Positions 15,645 through 23,776 of a stretch of DNA of 64,000 bases are shown here, one piece after another (within the stretch, counting starts at the first letter, position 1; each line of letters starts with the position of its first letter). A program made the position numbers and the translations under genes. Origin of the DNA: an endosymbiont of Lamellibrachia barhami (GTDB lineage: Bacteria; Pseudomonadota; Gammaproteobacteria; Chromatiales; Chromatiaceae); assembly GCF_011947365.2 (NCBI RefSeq), contig NZ_JAAVSH020000001.1:826831-890830 (forward strand), in the 5' to 3' direction. The notes below the pieces were generated by a model that searched no databases, had not been told where the DNA came from, and saw nothing but the letters and a program-made list of their open reading frames with translations.

Positions 15645-16304
15645 ATGCACTGGGAAGAAGAAATCGATGAAACGGTCTATATCGTTCCCGACGACGTAAT
15701 GGACCTTGCCTACCAGATAAAATGCCGGACACTGCCGGTCGACCACGCCTGGCCGCTGGCTACAGCGATACATCAGGCATTGCCTTGGTTTGCAGAAGAG
15801 CCGTTGGCTGGATTACATCTCATATATGGCGCCGACTCCGGCAATGGCTGGGAGCGTCCCCGGGATGCCGCCGATATCCTCTATCTCTCACGCCGCACCC
15901 GCCTTGTCCTGCGCCTGCCCAAACACCGCCTCCCCGATGCCGAGGCGCTCACGGGACAGACACTGGAGGTCGCCGACAATCTATTGGCGATCGGCAAGGG
16001 CACACCCCGGCTGCTCAGCACGACCACCACCCTCTACTCTCGCTTTGTCGTGGATGAAACGGACGGCGACGAGGATCAGTTCATAACAGCTGCAGTCGAA
16101 GGCCTGCGCGCCCTGAATCTGCATTTCAGCAAAGTACTCAGCGGCAGGCGCTTCGCCTTCTCCACACCAGAAGGCGGAATTTCGACTCGGAGCCTGATGG
16201 TGGCCGGCCTGCCCCTGGATGATGCGGTGAGGTTACAGGAGAACGGCCTGGGTCCCCTCCGAAATCGTGGATTCGGCTTGTTCGTTCCCCAAAAGTCTGT
16301 TTAA
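15645..16304 (+). CDS. Cas6/Cmx6-like RNA-endonuclease-fold protein, no CRISPR array
   Basis: Protein of 219 residues that resembles the Cas6 variant described for the MYXAN subtype (Cmx6). Matching features are the N-terminal CRTLPVDHAWPLATAI segment with His34 as candidate catalytic residue, the central arginine-rich strand (RTRLVLRLPKHRL), and the C-terminal glycine-rich loop GLGPLRNRGFGLFVP at about 202-216, typical of RAMP-fold RNA-binding proteins. No repeat array or other cas gene is in the window. The setting beside a DsrC paralogue and the dsr operon suggests a function apart from immunity. Family call is from memory of motif patterns. Confidence 0.65.
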   Translation: MHWEEEIDETVYIVPDDVMDLAYQIKCRTLPVDHAWPLATAIHQALPWFAEEPLAGLHLIYGADSGNGWERPRDAADILYLSRRTRLVLRLPKHRLPDAEALTGQTLEVADNLLAIGKGTPRLLSTTTTLYSRFVVDETDGDEDQFITAAVEGLRALNLHFSKVLSGRRFAFSTPEGGISTRSLMVAGLPLDDAVRLQENGLGPLRNRGFGLFVPQKSV

Positions 16305-16383
16305 TATATAGCGTTTTAATGATTTTCTTGATTGACGGATACACATAAACCACCCGTCAGAAATGCACACGAAGGAGAAAACA

Positions 16384-16728
16384 ATGTCGTACGAAGTAAA
16401 TGGCGCAACCGTCGAGGCCGACGACCATGGTTATCTGGTCAATTCAGCCGACTGGAATGAGGATGTTGCCAAAGCCATCGCCGCTGCCGAAGGTGTTGAA
16501 CTGTCCGAAAAGGGTTGGGATATCGTCAACTACCTGCGTGATGAGTTCCTCAACAACAACGGCAACCAGCCCAATGAACGCAACATGGTCAAGCACTTCA
16601 AGAAAGTCTGGACCGATCTCCCAAAGATGGACACCAAGGTACTCTACAATGAGTTCCCCACCGGCCCCGCAAAACAGGCGGGTAAGATCGCCGGCACGCC
16701 TGAGACCAAACGTAAGGGCGGTTATTGA
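16384..16728 (+). CDS. DsrC/TusE-family paralogue lacking both redox cysteines
   Basis: The 114-residue protein keeps the DsrC fold signature (EVNGATVEADDHGYLVNSAD, then GWDIVNYLRDEF) and the helix-turn elements, but the C-terminal arm reads GPAKQAGKIAGTPE where DsrC has GPGKQACRFAGLPK, and it ends in KRKGGY with no terminal cysteine. There is no cysteine in the whole protein, so it cannot carry sulfur as DsrC does. Cysteine-less DsrC relatives have been proposed to be regulatory (sometimes called RspA). The ATG at 16384 has GGAG at good spacing, preferred over one 21 bases upstream. Confidence 0.85.
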   Translation: MSYEVNGATVEADDHGYLVNSADWNEDVAKAIAAAEGVELSEKGWDIVNYLRDEFLNNNGNQPNERNMVKHFKKVWTDLPKMDTKVLYNEFPTGPAKQAGKIAGTPETKRKGGY

Positions 16729-16733
16729 TCTAG

Positions 16734-16978
16734 GCGAAAGGTAAAAAGGCTAAAGGTGAAAGGAGGCCGCCCCGATGGAAAGGCCGAACTCTGTCGTTAC
16801 CATCGTTGGAGGCTGTAGGTTGGTTCAAGCGTAGCGGAACCGGCAACCTATATCGTTCTGCCATAGCTTGGATGCCCGATCCGCTACGCTTGATCGGGCC
16901 TACATGCTTGGCACATGATCCAGGCGAATCTTCGATTTGCCCGCCTTTAGCCTTTAGCCTTTAGCCTTTAGCCTTTAG
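16734..16978. repeat. Composite intergenic repeat: heptamers plus a REP pair
   Basis: The order is degenerate heptamers of the form GNNAAAG (16734-16762), a conserved spacer shared with 31395-31423, a REP-like palindrome with GGTTC/GAACC arms (16816-16850), a second palindrome with GCCCGATC/GATCGGGC arms (16874-16899), and then five exact CCTTTAG heptamers (16944-16978) in the opposite sense to the first array. The same composite recurs at 31333-31510. No gene lies in it. Confidence 0.75.
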
Positions 16979-17000
16979 CCTTCAACAAGTTAGCTCCCCG

Positions 17001-17375
17001 TCACACTATCTCCAACAACGCCTCCACATCCGACTCCCGAACAGGAAAGGCACAAACCCCAAACAGCGGATAGCGCTGCTGCACCATATCGAGCCGGTAT
17101 TGGTGGTTGGGATCGTATAGGACGATGACCCGGCTATCTGGACTGTATTTCTGCAGGCTCGCCATCAGTGACTCGAGATTACTCATCCTGTCACGAAATT
17201 CTGCATCAAAATTGAACTCAGTGACCACCACCGCAGGCATGTGTGTTTTCAGCCAGGCCTGCGCCTTTCGCACCGAATTGACTGTCTCGACCTGATAGCC
17301 GTGACGTTGATAGAGCGGCGTGAAATTGGGATAACCACCAAACTCCACCACCGCAAGTAATTCCCGATCTTTCAT
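17001..17375 (-). CDS. Receiver-like protein with no clear phospho-acceptor Asp
   Basis: Single-domain protein (124 residues) with the alternating strand/helix pattern of a response-regulator receiver: a first strand LLAVVEFGGY, a third strand AVVVTEFNF, then RVIVLYDP and a terminal helix VEALLEIV. The position where receivers carry the phosphorylated aspartate (end of strand 3) reads Thr-Glu, so phosphorylation is doubtful. It is transcribed away from the gene at 17478. An atypical signalling or protein-protein interaction domain is possible. The ribosome site is weak. Confidence 0.6.
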   Translation of the reverse strand: MKDRELLAVVEFGGYPNFTPLYQRHGYQVETVNSVRKAQAWLKTHMPAVVVTEFNFDAEFRDRMSNLESLMASLQKYSPDSRVIVLYDPNHQYRLDMVQQRYPLFGVCAFPVRESDVEALLEIV

Positions 17376-17477
17376 GTGCTTGATTTTGTCACGTTAGGAA
17401 AAGAAAATTTAAACCGAAGTTTAACTGCCAAGGCGAGTTTGTTTATGCTACTGAATCTGATTATTGGTGAATATTCC

Positions 17478-17762
17478 ATGGATATGGAGATCCAGGAGAA
17501 CTACCTGGAGACGATGACCGACTCCTTCGACAAAATGGATCAGGACATGAGTCAGGGTGTGCAACTCGGTCAGCAGTGGGTGGAAAAACCCTCTCAACTC
17601 CAGCGTTGCCAGGTCGCAGCGGACAAACTGCTGTCCGCGATTGAGAACCACAATGAAACCCTGGCCATGTTGACGGGAGGGTATATCGTCTTCCACCTTT
17701 CCGGCATCAAGCAGATCAAGATCAACACCGACGGCGAACCGGCGGAGACTGAGTTCCACTAG
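17478..17762 (+). CDS. Uncharacterised 94-residue helical protein
   Basis: Small soluble protein of 94 residues with heptad-like helices (ETMTDSFDKMDQDMSQGVQL) and one cysteine in LQRCQVAADKLL. The start MDMEIQ at 17478 is chosen because the upstream 34 codons look like non-coding AT-rich leader; an in-frame ATG at 17445 is an alternative. It is divergent from the receiver-like gene with a short shared promoter region. No family is recognised. Confidence 0.5.
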   Translation: MDMEIQENYLETMTDSFDKMDQDMSQGVQLGQQWVEKPSQLQRCQVAADKLLSAIENHNETLAMLTGGYIVFHLSGIKQIKINTDGEPAETEFH

Positions 17763-17780
17763 AGAGCATACAGTCCGTAG

Positions 17781-17806
17781 GCCTGATCAAGCGTAGCGGA
17801 TCAGGC
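17781..17806. repeat. REP-like palindrome
   Basis: The arms GCCTGATC and GATCAGGC pair around AAGCGTAGCG, the core shared by the family. The pair of compensating base changes relative to other copies (GCCTGATC rather than GCCCGATC) keeps the stem intact. Confidence 0.75.
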
Positions 17807-17822
17807 AGTAGGTTCTGCTCTC

Positions 17823-18866
17823 TCATAGTTTATTCTGTTCAACCAATGCCGCAATCGGCTGAGCCGATTCGTCACCGTACTTGTCGAAAAGATTGAGCAG
17901 ACGTCTTCCCAGATGTGCCCAGTGCTGTTCCCCGCTGGCGGCTATACGCGTCAATCTTGACAGATCCCCGGTTGCAGCCCACCTATCATAGGCACTGATC
18001 AAGGCGGGAAAGATGGTCTTGCGCATCCCCCCGAAGCTGCCGACATAGAAGTGCAGCGAGGCAGTATCCGCCTTCTTCACAAGCGCCGGAAGGGTCACCA
18101 TGCAGTCGGCCCAGTGGTCCCGTACGGCACGGACCATGAGCTCCGCCGGCGTATGGATCACCGACATCACCATCTCATTCCAGAGGTTGCCGACCTCCTT
18201 GCCGACCCGATACTCACCCTGCTCATGCAGCAGCACAGCATTCAGCTCATTCTCAACCATGGCATCGAGTGAAACATCCAGATCATCTTCGAAATCGTAA
18301 CAGGCAAAGGCCCGCCCCAACGCATTATCCGGCCGTCGCCAACGCCAGCTCTCCAGCTTCTCCCACAACAGGCGCCGGAAAGACTCGCGGCGGATATAGA
18401 TTCTGTTACCCTGAATCATGGCCGCCGGCGCTGCCAGGTCCCGGGCAAGCTCACGGCCCGCCACCAATACGGAGACCGTCCCCGGCTCCTCCCTGCGTTC
18501 CAGGTGACCCAGAAAAAACAGCGGCTTGTTTTTGACCCCATAGCCAGCGCTGTAAACCAACCCCAGAGGTTCCAGCTCCCGATTGATCTCCTCCACCGCA
18601 AAGGGATCGAAAACCCGCCCACCCAGGGACAGATCGGCAAAAGCCACATCATCGAGTTCACCCCAGAGGGCCTCCCGCTCGCTCAGCCAGTCCCCAATAT
18701 CGGCTTTCGGCAGTTGGACATCGTAGGCCAACCCCTTCTCCCAACGGTAGAACTCCCGCATCTTCATAAGATAGGTACAGAGGCCGTACTCCGCACCGTG
18801 ATGGGCATCGGAGATATGGCAGTTGTGCTGCACCGCAGCAGCAAACTGTTGCAGGGAATCACGCAT
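17823..18866 (-). CDS. Uncharacterised protein of sulfur-metabolising bacteria (Sfum_1244-like)
   Basis: Soluble protein of 347 residues with several Trp/Arg-rich segments (EKLESWRWRRPDNALG) and a His-rich N-terminus (CHISDAHHGAEYGLC). It has no signal peptide or membrane helix. It recalls an uncharacterised family named after Sfum_1244 in public annotation; this is from memory and unverified. It stands on the minus strand between plus-strand genes of the cluster, so it has its own promoter. The His/Asp pattern near the N-terminus could bind metal, but no known motif is complete. Confidence 0.6.
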   Translation of the reverse strand: MRDSLQQFAAAVQHNCHISDAHHGAEYGLCTYLMKMREFYRWEKGLAYDVQLPKADIGDWLSEREALWGELDDVAFADLSLGGRVFDPFAVEEINRELEPLGLVYSAGYGVKNKPLFFLGHLERREEPGTVSVLVAGRELARDLAAPAAMIQGNRIYIRRESFRRLLWEKLESWRWRRPDNALGRAFACYDFEDDLDVSLDAMVENELNAVLLHEQGEYRVGKEVGNLWNEMVMSVIHTPAELMVRAVRDHWADCMVTLPALVKKADTASLHFYVGSFGGMRKTIFPALISAYDRWAATGDLSRLTRIAASGEQHWAHLGRRLLNLFDKYGDESAQPIAALVEQNKL

Positions 18867-18971
18867 AAATCTGGCCGTTGAATTTCACTATTTTCCTAGT
18901 AAAATAGTTGGGTATTCGTTGAAGGTAGCACGCCCATCGAACGCATCCAAGTCGGAATATCCCGCGAAAAA

Positions 18972-19592
18972 GTGCCTAAACTCACAGCCACTCAGGCAGT
19001 TGAGATATGGACGCGTGCAGTTACAGGAGAAATTATTTTGGGCATCCGCATCAAAAGCCACTGGCACCGCGAGGAGAGCGACCGTTCACCCAAGGAGATC
19101 GGTGGCGCCATCGCTTTCATCGCCTGGAGGATCGCCCTCGACAAAGCGATCACCCTCCACGGTGAAGACTACGTTTACAGCAATGACCAGCAGCGCCTCG
19201 GCGTCATCGCAGAGTACCTGGCATTTGAGACACAGATCGCCGACCGCATCGTTTACGAACAGATGAAACCGGAGGAACGCCAGGAACTTGTAACCGAACT
19301 GGTGCTGAAACTGGCGAACCACTATCAGGACAATGCCAGGGAGATGGTCGGTCCAGGCGATCACGCCGACCAGTTCATCAAGCTGTTCAACCAGCGTTCC
19401 AGCGAATATGCCGAGTTCAAACTCACCGACGACGGTCCAAGCTATCCCTTCTACCGCCATCTCGGCTTCGAGATTCAACAGGTTATGGGCGGAGAGCAGG
19501 AGAATCACTGGGTCATCGATCAGGTGATGGATAGAGACGCGCCAGACGTCTACAAACAGTTGACCCGTGCGGTCAAAAACCTCTTTTACTAG
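18972..19592 (+). CDS. Uncharacterised protein preceding moxR
   Basis: Protein of 206 residues, soluble, mostly helical and acidic, beginning at GTG 18972 (MPKLTATQAVEIW). A TTG at 19038 with a GGAG upstream is an alternative start. The stop is 8 bp before the MoxR start, which implies a shared transcript with the MoxR ATPase and the DUF2201/VWA protein. No family is recognised; by analogy with other MoxR-VWA operons it could be an adaptor or client, but that is inference from position only. Confidence 0.65.
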   Translation: MPKLTATQAVEIWTRAVTGEIILGIRIKSHWHREESDRSPKEIGGAIAFIAWRIALDKAITLHGEDYVYSNDQQRLGVIAEYLAFETQIADRIVYEQMKPEERQELVTELVLKLANHYQDNAREMVGPGDHADQFIKLFNQRSSEYAEFKLTDDGPSYPFYRHLGFEIQQVMGGEQENHWVIDQVMDRDAPDVYKQLTRAVKNLFY

Positions 19593-19600
19593 GATTCAAA

Positions 19601-20638
19601 ATGCGTCCCACACAGTTGTTGACCATTCTTGAGCAGGAGTTCACCAGCACCCGCTTCGGGCACCACACCCCGGTCATGCTCTGGGGTCCACCCGGTGTCG
19701 GCAAATCCGATATGGTGCGGCAGGTGGGCGAAAGCCACGCCGTACCGGTGATCGATATCCGCCTCTCCCAGATGGAACCCAGCGATCTGCGCGGCATCCC
19801 TTTCCGGGTGGAGAGCCGGGTCGATTGGGCGATCCCCTCGATCCTGCCGGATGCGACGCGTCACGGAGAAGCGGGCATTCTTTTCCTGGACGAGATCACC
19901 TCAGCCCCACCCACCGTCTCTGCTGCCGCCTACCAGTTGATCCTTGACCGCCGGCTGGGGGAATACCAGGTGCCAGACGGCTGGGCCATCTTCGCTGCCG
20001 GCAACCGCCAGGGCGATCGGGGCGTCACCTACAGCATGCCTGCACCGCTGGCCAACCGCTTCTCTCACTTCGAGGTGGAGGTAAATCTCGACGACTGGGT
20101 AGCTTGGGCCTATCGCCACAACATCGATGAACGGGTCATCGCCTTCCTGCGCTTTCGCCCGGAACTGCTGTTCGACTTTGATCCGGCCCACAACCCGGTA
20201 GCCTTCCCCTCCCCCCGTTCCTGGGAGTTCGCCCATCGGGGACTGCACAAATTCGACAGCCACCCCAGCTTGCTGCAGGGGGCGTTGCAGGCCTGTATTG
20301 GTCCCGCTGCGGGCATAGAGTTGAAGGCATTTGTGGACAGTCTCGACAAGATGCCCGACCTCGATGCAATCCTTGCCGGCGAGGATGTCCCGGTACCCAC
20401 CGAGATCGACCTGCAGTACGCCGCCGCCTTGGTGGGACGCGCCATCCGCGCCCAGGAGGGAGACGACCGCAAGGAGATTCATGGCCGCATTCTCGACTAC
20501 GCCGGACGTTTCCCACAGCGCGAGATGGGGGTGATGCTGGTCTCAGACATGCATCGCGCCATCGGCAACGAACTCTTCGAGGTGCCGCAGTTTTCCACTT
20601 GGGCGCAGGCAATCTCGGATGTGATGCTGTTTGAATAG
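19601..20638 (+). CDS. MoxR-type AAA+ ATPase
   Basis: AAA+ chaperone-like ATPase of 345 residues. Walker A is GPPGVGKS (residues 29-36) and Walker B is ILFLDEIT; sensor 1 lies in IFAAGNRQGD, and the arginine-rich segment ANRFSHFEV follows. MoxR ATPases work with a VWA-domain partner to remodel or metallate target proteins, and the partner gene is next, 42 bp downstream. The gene is part of the cluster divergent from dsr, so a maturation role in sulfur enzymes is a reasonable hypothesis but is not shown. Confidence 0.88.
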   Translation: MRPTQLLTILEQEFTSTRFGHHTPVMLWGPPGVGKSDMVRQVGESHAVPVIDIRLSQMEPSDLRGIPFRVESRVDWAIPSILPDATRHGEAGILFLDEITSAPPTVSAAAYQLILDRRLGEYQVPDGWAIFAAGNRQGDRGVTYSMPAPLANRFSHFEVEVNLDDWVAWAYRHNIDERVIAFLRFRPELLFDFDPAHNPVAFPSPRSWEFAHRGLHKFDSHPSLLQGALQACIGPAAGIELKAFVDSLDKMPDLDAILAGEDVPVPTEIDLQYAAALVGRAIRAQEGDDRKEIHGRILDYAGRFPQREMGVMLVSDMHRAIGNELFEVPQFSTWAQAISDVMLFE

Positions 20639-20680
20639 AGTGGGGTGCTGCTATCGCAGTGGCGAAGCCAGAATGAATCC

Positions 20681-21910
20681 ATGGACATAGAACATATCGA
20701 AACCAAGCTGGCCGCAGCCCGCACCAAGCTGATCCTGGACAAGCCGTTCCTGGGGGCGCTGGTCTTGCGCCTGCCCATGGAAGAGGCCGATGAAGCATGG
20801 TGCCCCACCACCGCCACAGATGCTCGCAAGTTCTACTATAACCCAGAATACATCGACCGGCTGACCCTGGACGAAACCCAGTTCATGCTGGCCCATGAGG
20901 CACTGCACTGTGCCCTCTCCCACTTCGCCCGCCGCCAACATCGCCACAAACTGCACTGGGATATGGCCTGTGACTATGCCATCAATCCACTGCTGATCGG
21001 CGAAGATCTGAAACCGCCTCCGGGCTCCCTCATCATGCCCATGTTCAAGGATATGACCGCAGAGGAGATCTACCCCTGCCTGGATGAGAAGGACGACGAC
21101 GTACCGCTGGACAACCACGTCTACGACCAGGAGAACACCAAAGGTTCCGGCAGCAGCAAGACCGAAAGAGATCTCTCCTCCCGTGAACCGGATACCGAGA
21201 CCTCGGAATCGGGGGATGGCAGCCAGGACGACGGTGACGGCAGCGGCGGTGCCTCCCAGCCTCCACCCCTGTCGGCAGAGGAACAGGAGACCCTCAATAT
21301 CCAGTGGCAGCAGCGTTTGGCGGGAGCCGCCCAGCAGGCGATGCAGGCCGGCAAACTGGATGGCGCCATGGCCCGCATGGTGGATCATCTGTTGCAGCCC
21401 CAGCTCCCCTGGCGGGTTCTGCTGGCCCACTACATGACCGCTGCGGCAAGGGATGACTTCAGTTATATGCGCCCCTCACGCCGCGAGGGGGAGTTCATCC
21501 TGCCCAGCCTGCGCAGCAACCAGGTGGAACTGGTTGTGGCACTGGACACCAGCGGCTCCATTCAGGAGCAGGAGATGGGAGAGTTTCTGGCGGAGGTCAA
21601 TGCCCTCAAAGGCCAGATACGCGCCCGGGTCACCCTGCTCGCCTGCGACTCGCAACTGGCGGCGAAGTCACCCTGGATCTACGAAACCTGGGACGAGTTC
21701 AAGCTGCCGGAGGCCATCTCAGGTGGTGGCGGCACCAGTTTCAGGCCCGTGTTCGAGTGGGTAAACAAGCAGGGTCTGCAACCTGATCTGCTGGTCTACT
21801 TTACCGATGCAGAGGGAGCCTTCCCTGAACACGAGCCGCCCTACCCCGTGATCTGGCTGGTCAAGGGCAAGGAGAAAACCCCTTGGGGACAGCGCATTCA
21901 GCTCAACTAG
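20681..21910 (+). CDS. DUF2201 metallopeptidase-like plus VWA-like protein
   Basis: Two-domain protein of 409 residues. The N-terminal part has a zincin-like motif AHEALHCALSH (His72, Glu73, His76 with His81 nearby), as in the DUF2201 putative metallopeptidase domain. A low-complexity acidic, Ser/Gly-rich linker (about 140-195) follows. The C-terminal VWA-like domain carries the metal-site start LDTSGSI. It is the expected partner of the MoxR ATPase. The ATG at 20681 is chosen; a GTG at 20645 would add 12 residues. Whether it cleaves anything is unknown. Confidence 0.85.
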   Translation: MDIEHIETKLAAARTKLILDKPFLGALVLRLPMEEADEAWCPTTATDARKFYYNPEYIDRLTLDETQFMLAHEALHCALSHFARRQHRHKLHWDMACDYAINPLLIGEDLKPPPGSLIMPMFKDMTAEEIYPCLDEKDDDVPLDNHVYDQENTKGSGSSKTERDLSSREPDTETSESGDGSQDDGDGSGGASQPPPLSAEEQETLNIQWQQRLAGAAQQAMQAGKLDGAMARMVDHLLQPQLPWRVLLAHYMTAAARDDFSYMRPSRREGEFILPSLRSNQVELVVALDTSGSIQEQEMGEFLAEVNALKGQIRARVTLLACDSQLAAKSPWIYETWDEFKLPEAISGGGGTSFRPVFEWVNKQGLQPDLLVYFTDAEGAFPEHEPPYPVIWLVKGKEKTPWGQRIQLN

Positions 21911-21996
21911 GAACGTCAGCCTAACGCACCACGCTGGCACAACCGGCAAACAGGCGATATTATTAAGGGAACTCCAACCGCCAAATACAATCCACT

Positions 21997-23508
21997 ATGG
22001 GTATGGATAGACGCAGCAGTACCCCGATTTTTCCACTCTTCACCCTCCTCATCTCCCTCTGCATCGGCTTCACCGCCACCGCATTCGGTGCAGTGCCTGG
22101 AAATGGGACAAGCGAGGAGAAGATCCTCCTGCCGGAACTGGGATCACCATCGGATCAATATCTGACCCCCGCTGACGAGGCCCGCCTCGGGCGCGCCTTC
22201 ATGCAAAGCATCCTGGAGACACAGCCGGTCCTGGATGACCCGCTGATCACGGAATATATCCAGACGCTGGGTAACCGGCTGCTCAATAAAAGTGAAGCTG
22301 CTGGTCAGGAATACCGCTTTTTTGTCATCGAAGAGCCGATGATCAATGCATTTGCCGGACCCGGTGGCCATATCGGTATCTACACCGGCCTCATACTGGC
22401 CACCCAGAGTGAAAGTGAGCTGGCTTCTGTCGTCGCCCACGAAATCGCCCATGTAACGCAGAAACATCTACTGCGCGCCTTCGATGCCGCCAACCGCATG
22501 AGCGGCAAGACCGCAGTACTCATGCTGGCTGCCATCCTGGTGGGCATCGCCGGTTCCACCGATGCCGGTATCGCCTTGGCTTCGGGCGTCCAGGCCGGGG
22601 CACTGCAGGAACAGATCAACTTCACCCGCAGCAACGAGCAGGAGGCAGATCACGTCGGCATCAAGATCCTGGCAGACGCCGACCTTGACCCCCGCTCCAT
22701 GCCGGTCTTCTTCGAGCGCCTGACCCACGCCAACCGACTCTTCGACAGCGGCATCCCGGAGATACTGCGCACCCATCCGGTCACCACCAATCGTATTGCA
22801 GACGCCTTGGGACGCGCCGAGACCTATTCCTACAAACAGTACAGCAGCGACCTGCGTTACTTCCTCACCCGTGAGACCCTGCGCATGCGGCAGTTCGAAA
22901 AGTCTGACGAGGCGGTGGAGCATTTCCGTAGCGGCCTCGAAGAGGGACGTTATCTGAACAAGGAAGCACACCAGTTTGGTTTTGTCCTGGCACTTACCAG
23001 GGATCGCAACTTCCCAGCTGCAAATAAACTGGTCACCGAACTGTTGAAAAAACGGCCTGACCAAGTCGAATATATCCTTGCGGAAGCTAATATCGCCAAG
23101 GAGAGCGGGGGGCGCCAGAAGGCCATGAGATCACTCGAAACGGCCCACACACTACTTCCCGACAGTTATCCCGTCACTATCGCCTACAGTGAAATCCTCC
23201 TGGAGGCAGGCGAGGCGGAAGAGGCGAAAAAGACCATTGATCAGGCCCGCACATTTCGCCCGAATGACCCCCGTCTCTTTCGCCTGCTTGCAAAAGCGGA
23301 GGAAAAGCTGAAAAACAGCGCCCAGTCACACCGACTGCTTGCGGAAGCCTATGTCGCTGAAGGCAAGCTGGGTGCCGCAATTCAGCAGTTGGATATCGCC
23401 CTGAAACAGAAGGAGACGCAGGATTTTTATCAGTCTTCACAAATTGAGGCCAGACTCAGGGAACTCAAAGCACTGAAAAAGCTCGAAGATACAAAGCAAA
23501 AGAAGTGA
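21997..23508 (+). CDS. bepA: BepA-like periplasmic M48 metalloprotease with TPRs
   Basis: Periplasmic zinc protease and chaperone for outer-membrane protein assembly (503 residues). An N-terminal signal segment (about residues 10-32) precedes the M48 peptidase domain with HEIAH at 148-152 and the third ligand in NEQEADHVG. A hydrophobic stretch (about 170-195) follows the active site as in BepA, and the C-terminal half consists of TPR-like helices. It is transcribed with the preceding cluster but is a general envelope gene. BepA degrades stalled LptD and BamA in other bacteria. Confidence 0.85.
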   Translation: MGMDRRSSTPIFPLFTLLISLCIGFTATAFGAVPGNGTSEEKILLPELGSPSDQYLTPADEARLGRAFMQSILETQPVLDDPLITEYIQTLGNRLLNKSEAAGQEYRFFVIEEPMINAFAGPGGHIGIYTGLILATQSESELASVVAHEIAHVTQKHLLRAFDAANRMSGKTAVLMLAAILVGIAGSTDAGIALASGVQAGALQEQINFTRSNEQEADHVGIKILADADLDPRSMPVFFERLTHANRLFDSGIPEILRTHPVTTNRIADALGRAETYSYKQYSSDLRYFLTRETLRMRQFEKSDEAVEHFRSGLEEGRYLNKEAHQFGFVLALTRDRNFPAANKLVTELLKKRPDQVEYILAEANIAKESGGRQKAMRSLETAHTLLPDSYPVTIAYSEILLEAGEAEEAKKTIDQARTFRPNDPRLFRLLAKAEEKLKNSAQSHRLLAEAYVAEGKLGAAIQQLDIALKQKETQDFYQSSQIEARLRELKALKKLEDTKQKK

Positions 23509-23776
23509 CGACTTTTAACCTAACAAAAAAACAGGGATTACGGTTTACCCCAAGGAGAGATCAACTAAACCCAAGCCACCCACACAAGGAAACCCAAGCA
23601 GCGCTAGGAGAAGTAGCGCCAGAAACATTATAAATTGCTAATAGATAGGCAATTTTTGCTTGCCATAGCCCGGCATTTCGGTATTCTAACGGCCTACCTG
23701 TTAAGGGTATTAAGTAAGCGCACCGATATAGATATTATAATGAGCGCTGCTTTGTGTGTGGAACCAGGAGGATTGA
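23509..23776. other. Gap between bepA and soxX remnant
   Basis: No gene is seen. The interval holds a small inverted repeat (GCGCTA/TAGCGC around 23600) and the candidate soxX promoter listed separately. Confidence 0.5.
23660..23687 (+). promoter_or_regulatory. Candidate sigma-70 promoter of the sox remnant
   Basis: TTGCCA at 23660-23665 and TATTCT at 23682-23687 are separated by 16 bp, with the soxX start about 90 bp downstream. Confidence 0.4.

Noticed and set aside
16944-16978. Possible CRISPR-like array (five CCTTTAG units)
   Set aside because: The units are 7 bp with no spacers; this is a simple tandem repeat, not a CRISPR array. No CRISPR array was found in the window despite the Cas6-like gene.
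20136-20798. Arg/Pro/Ala-rich minus-strand frame opposite moxR and the VWA gene
   Set aside because: Low-complexity shadow of GC-rich coding sequence on the other strand.
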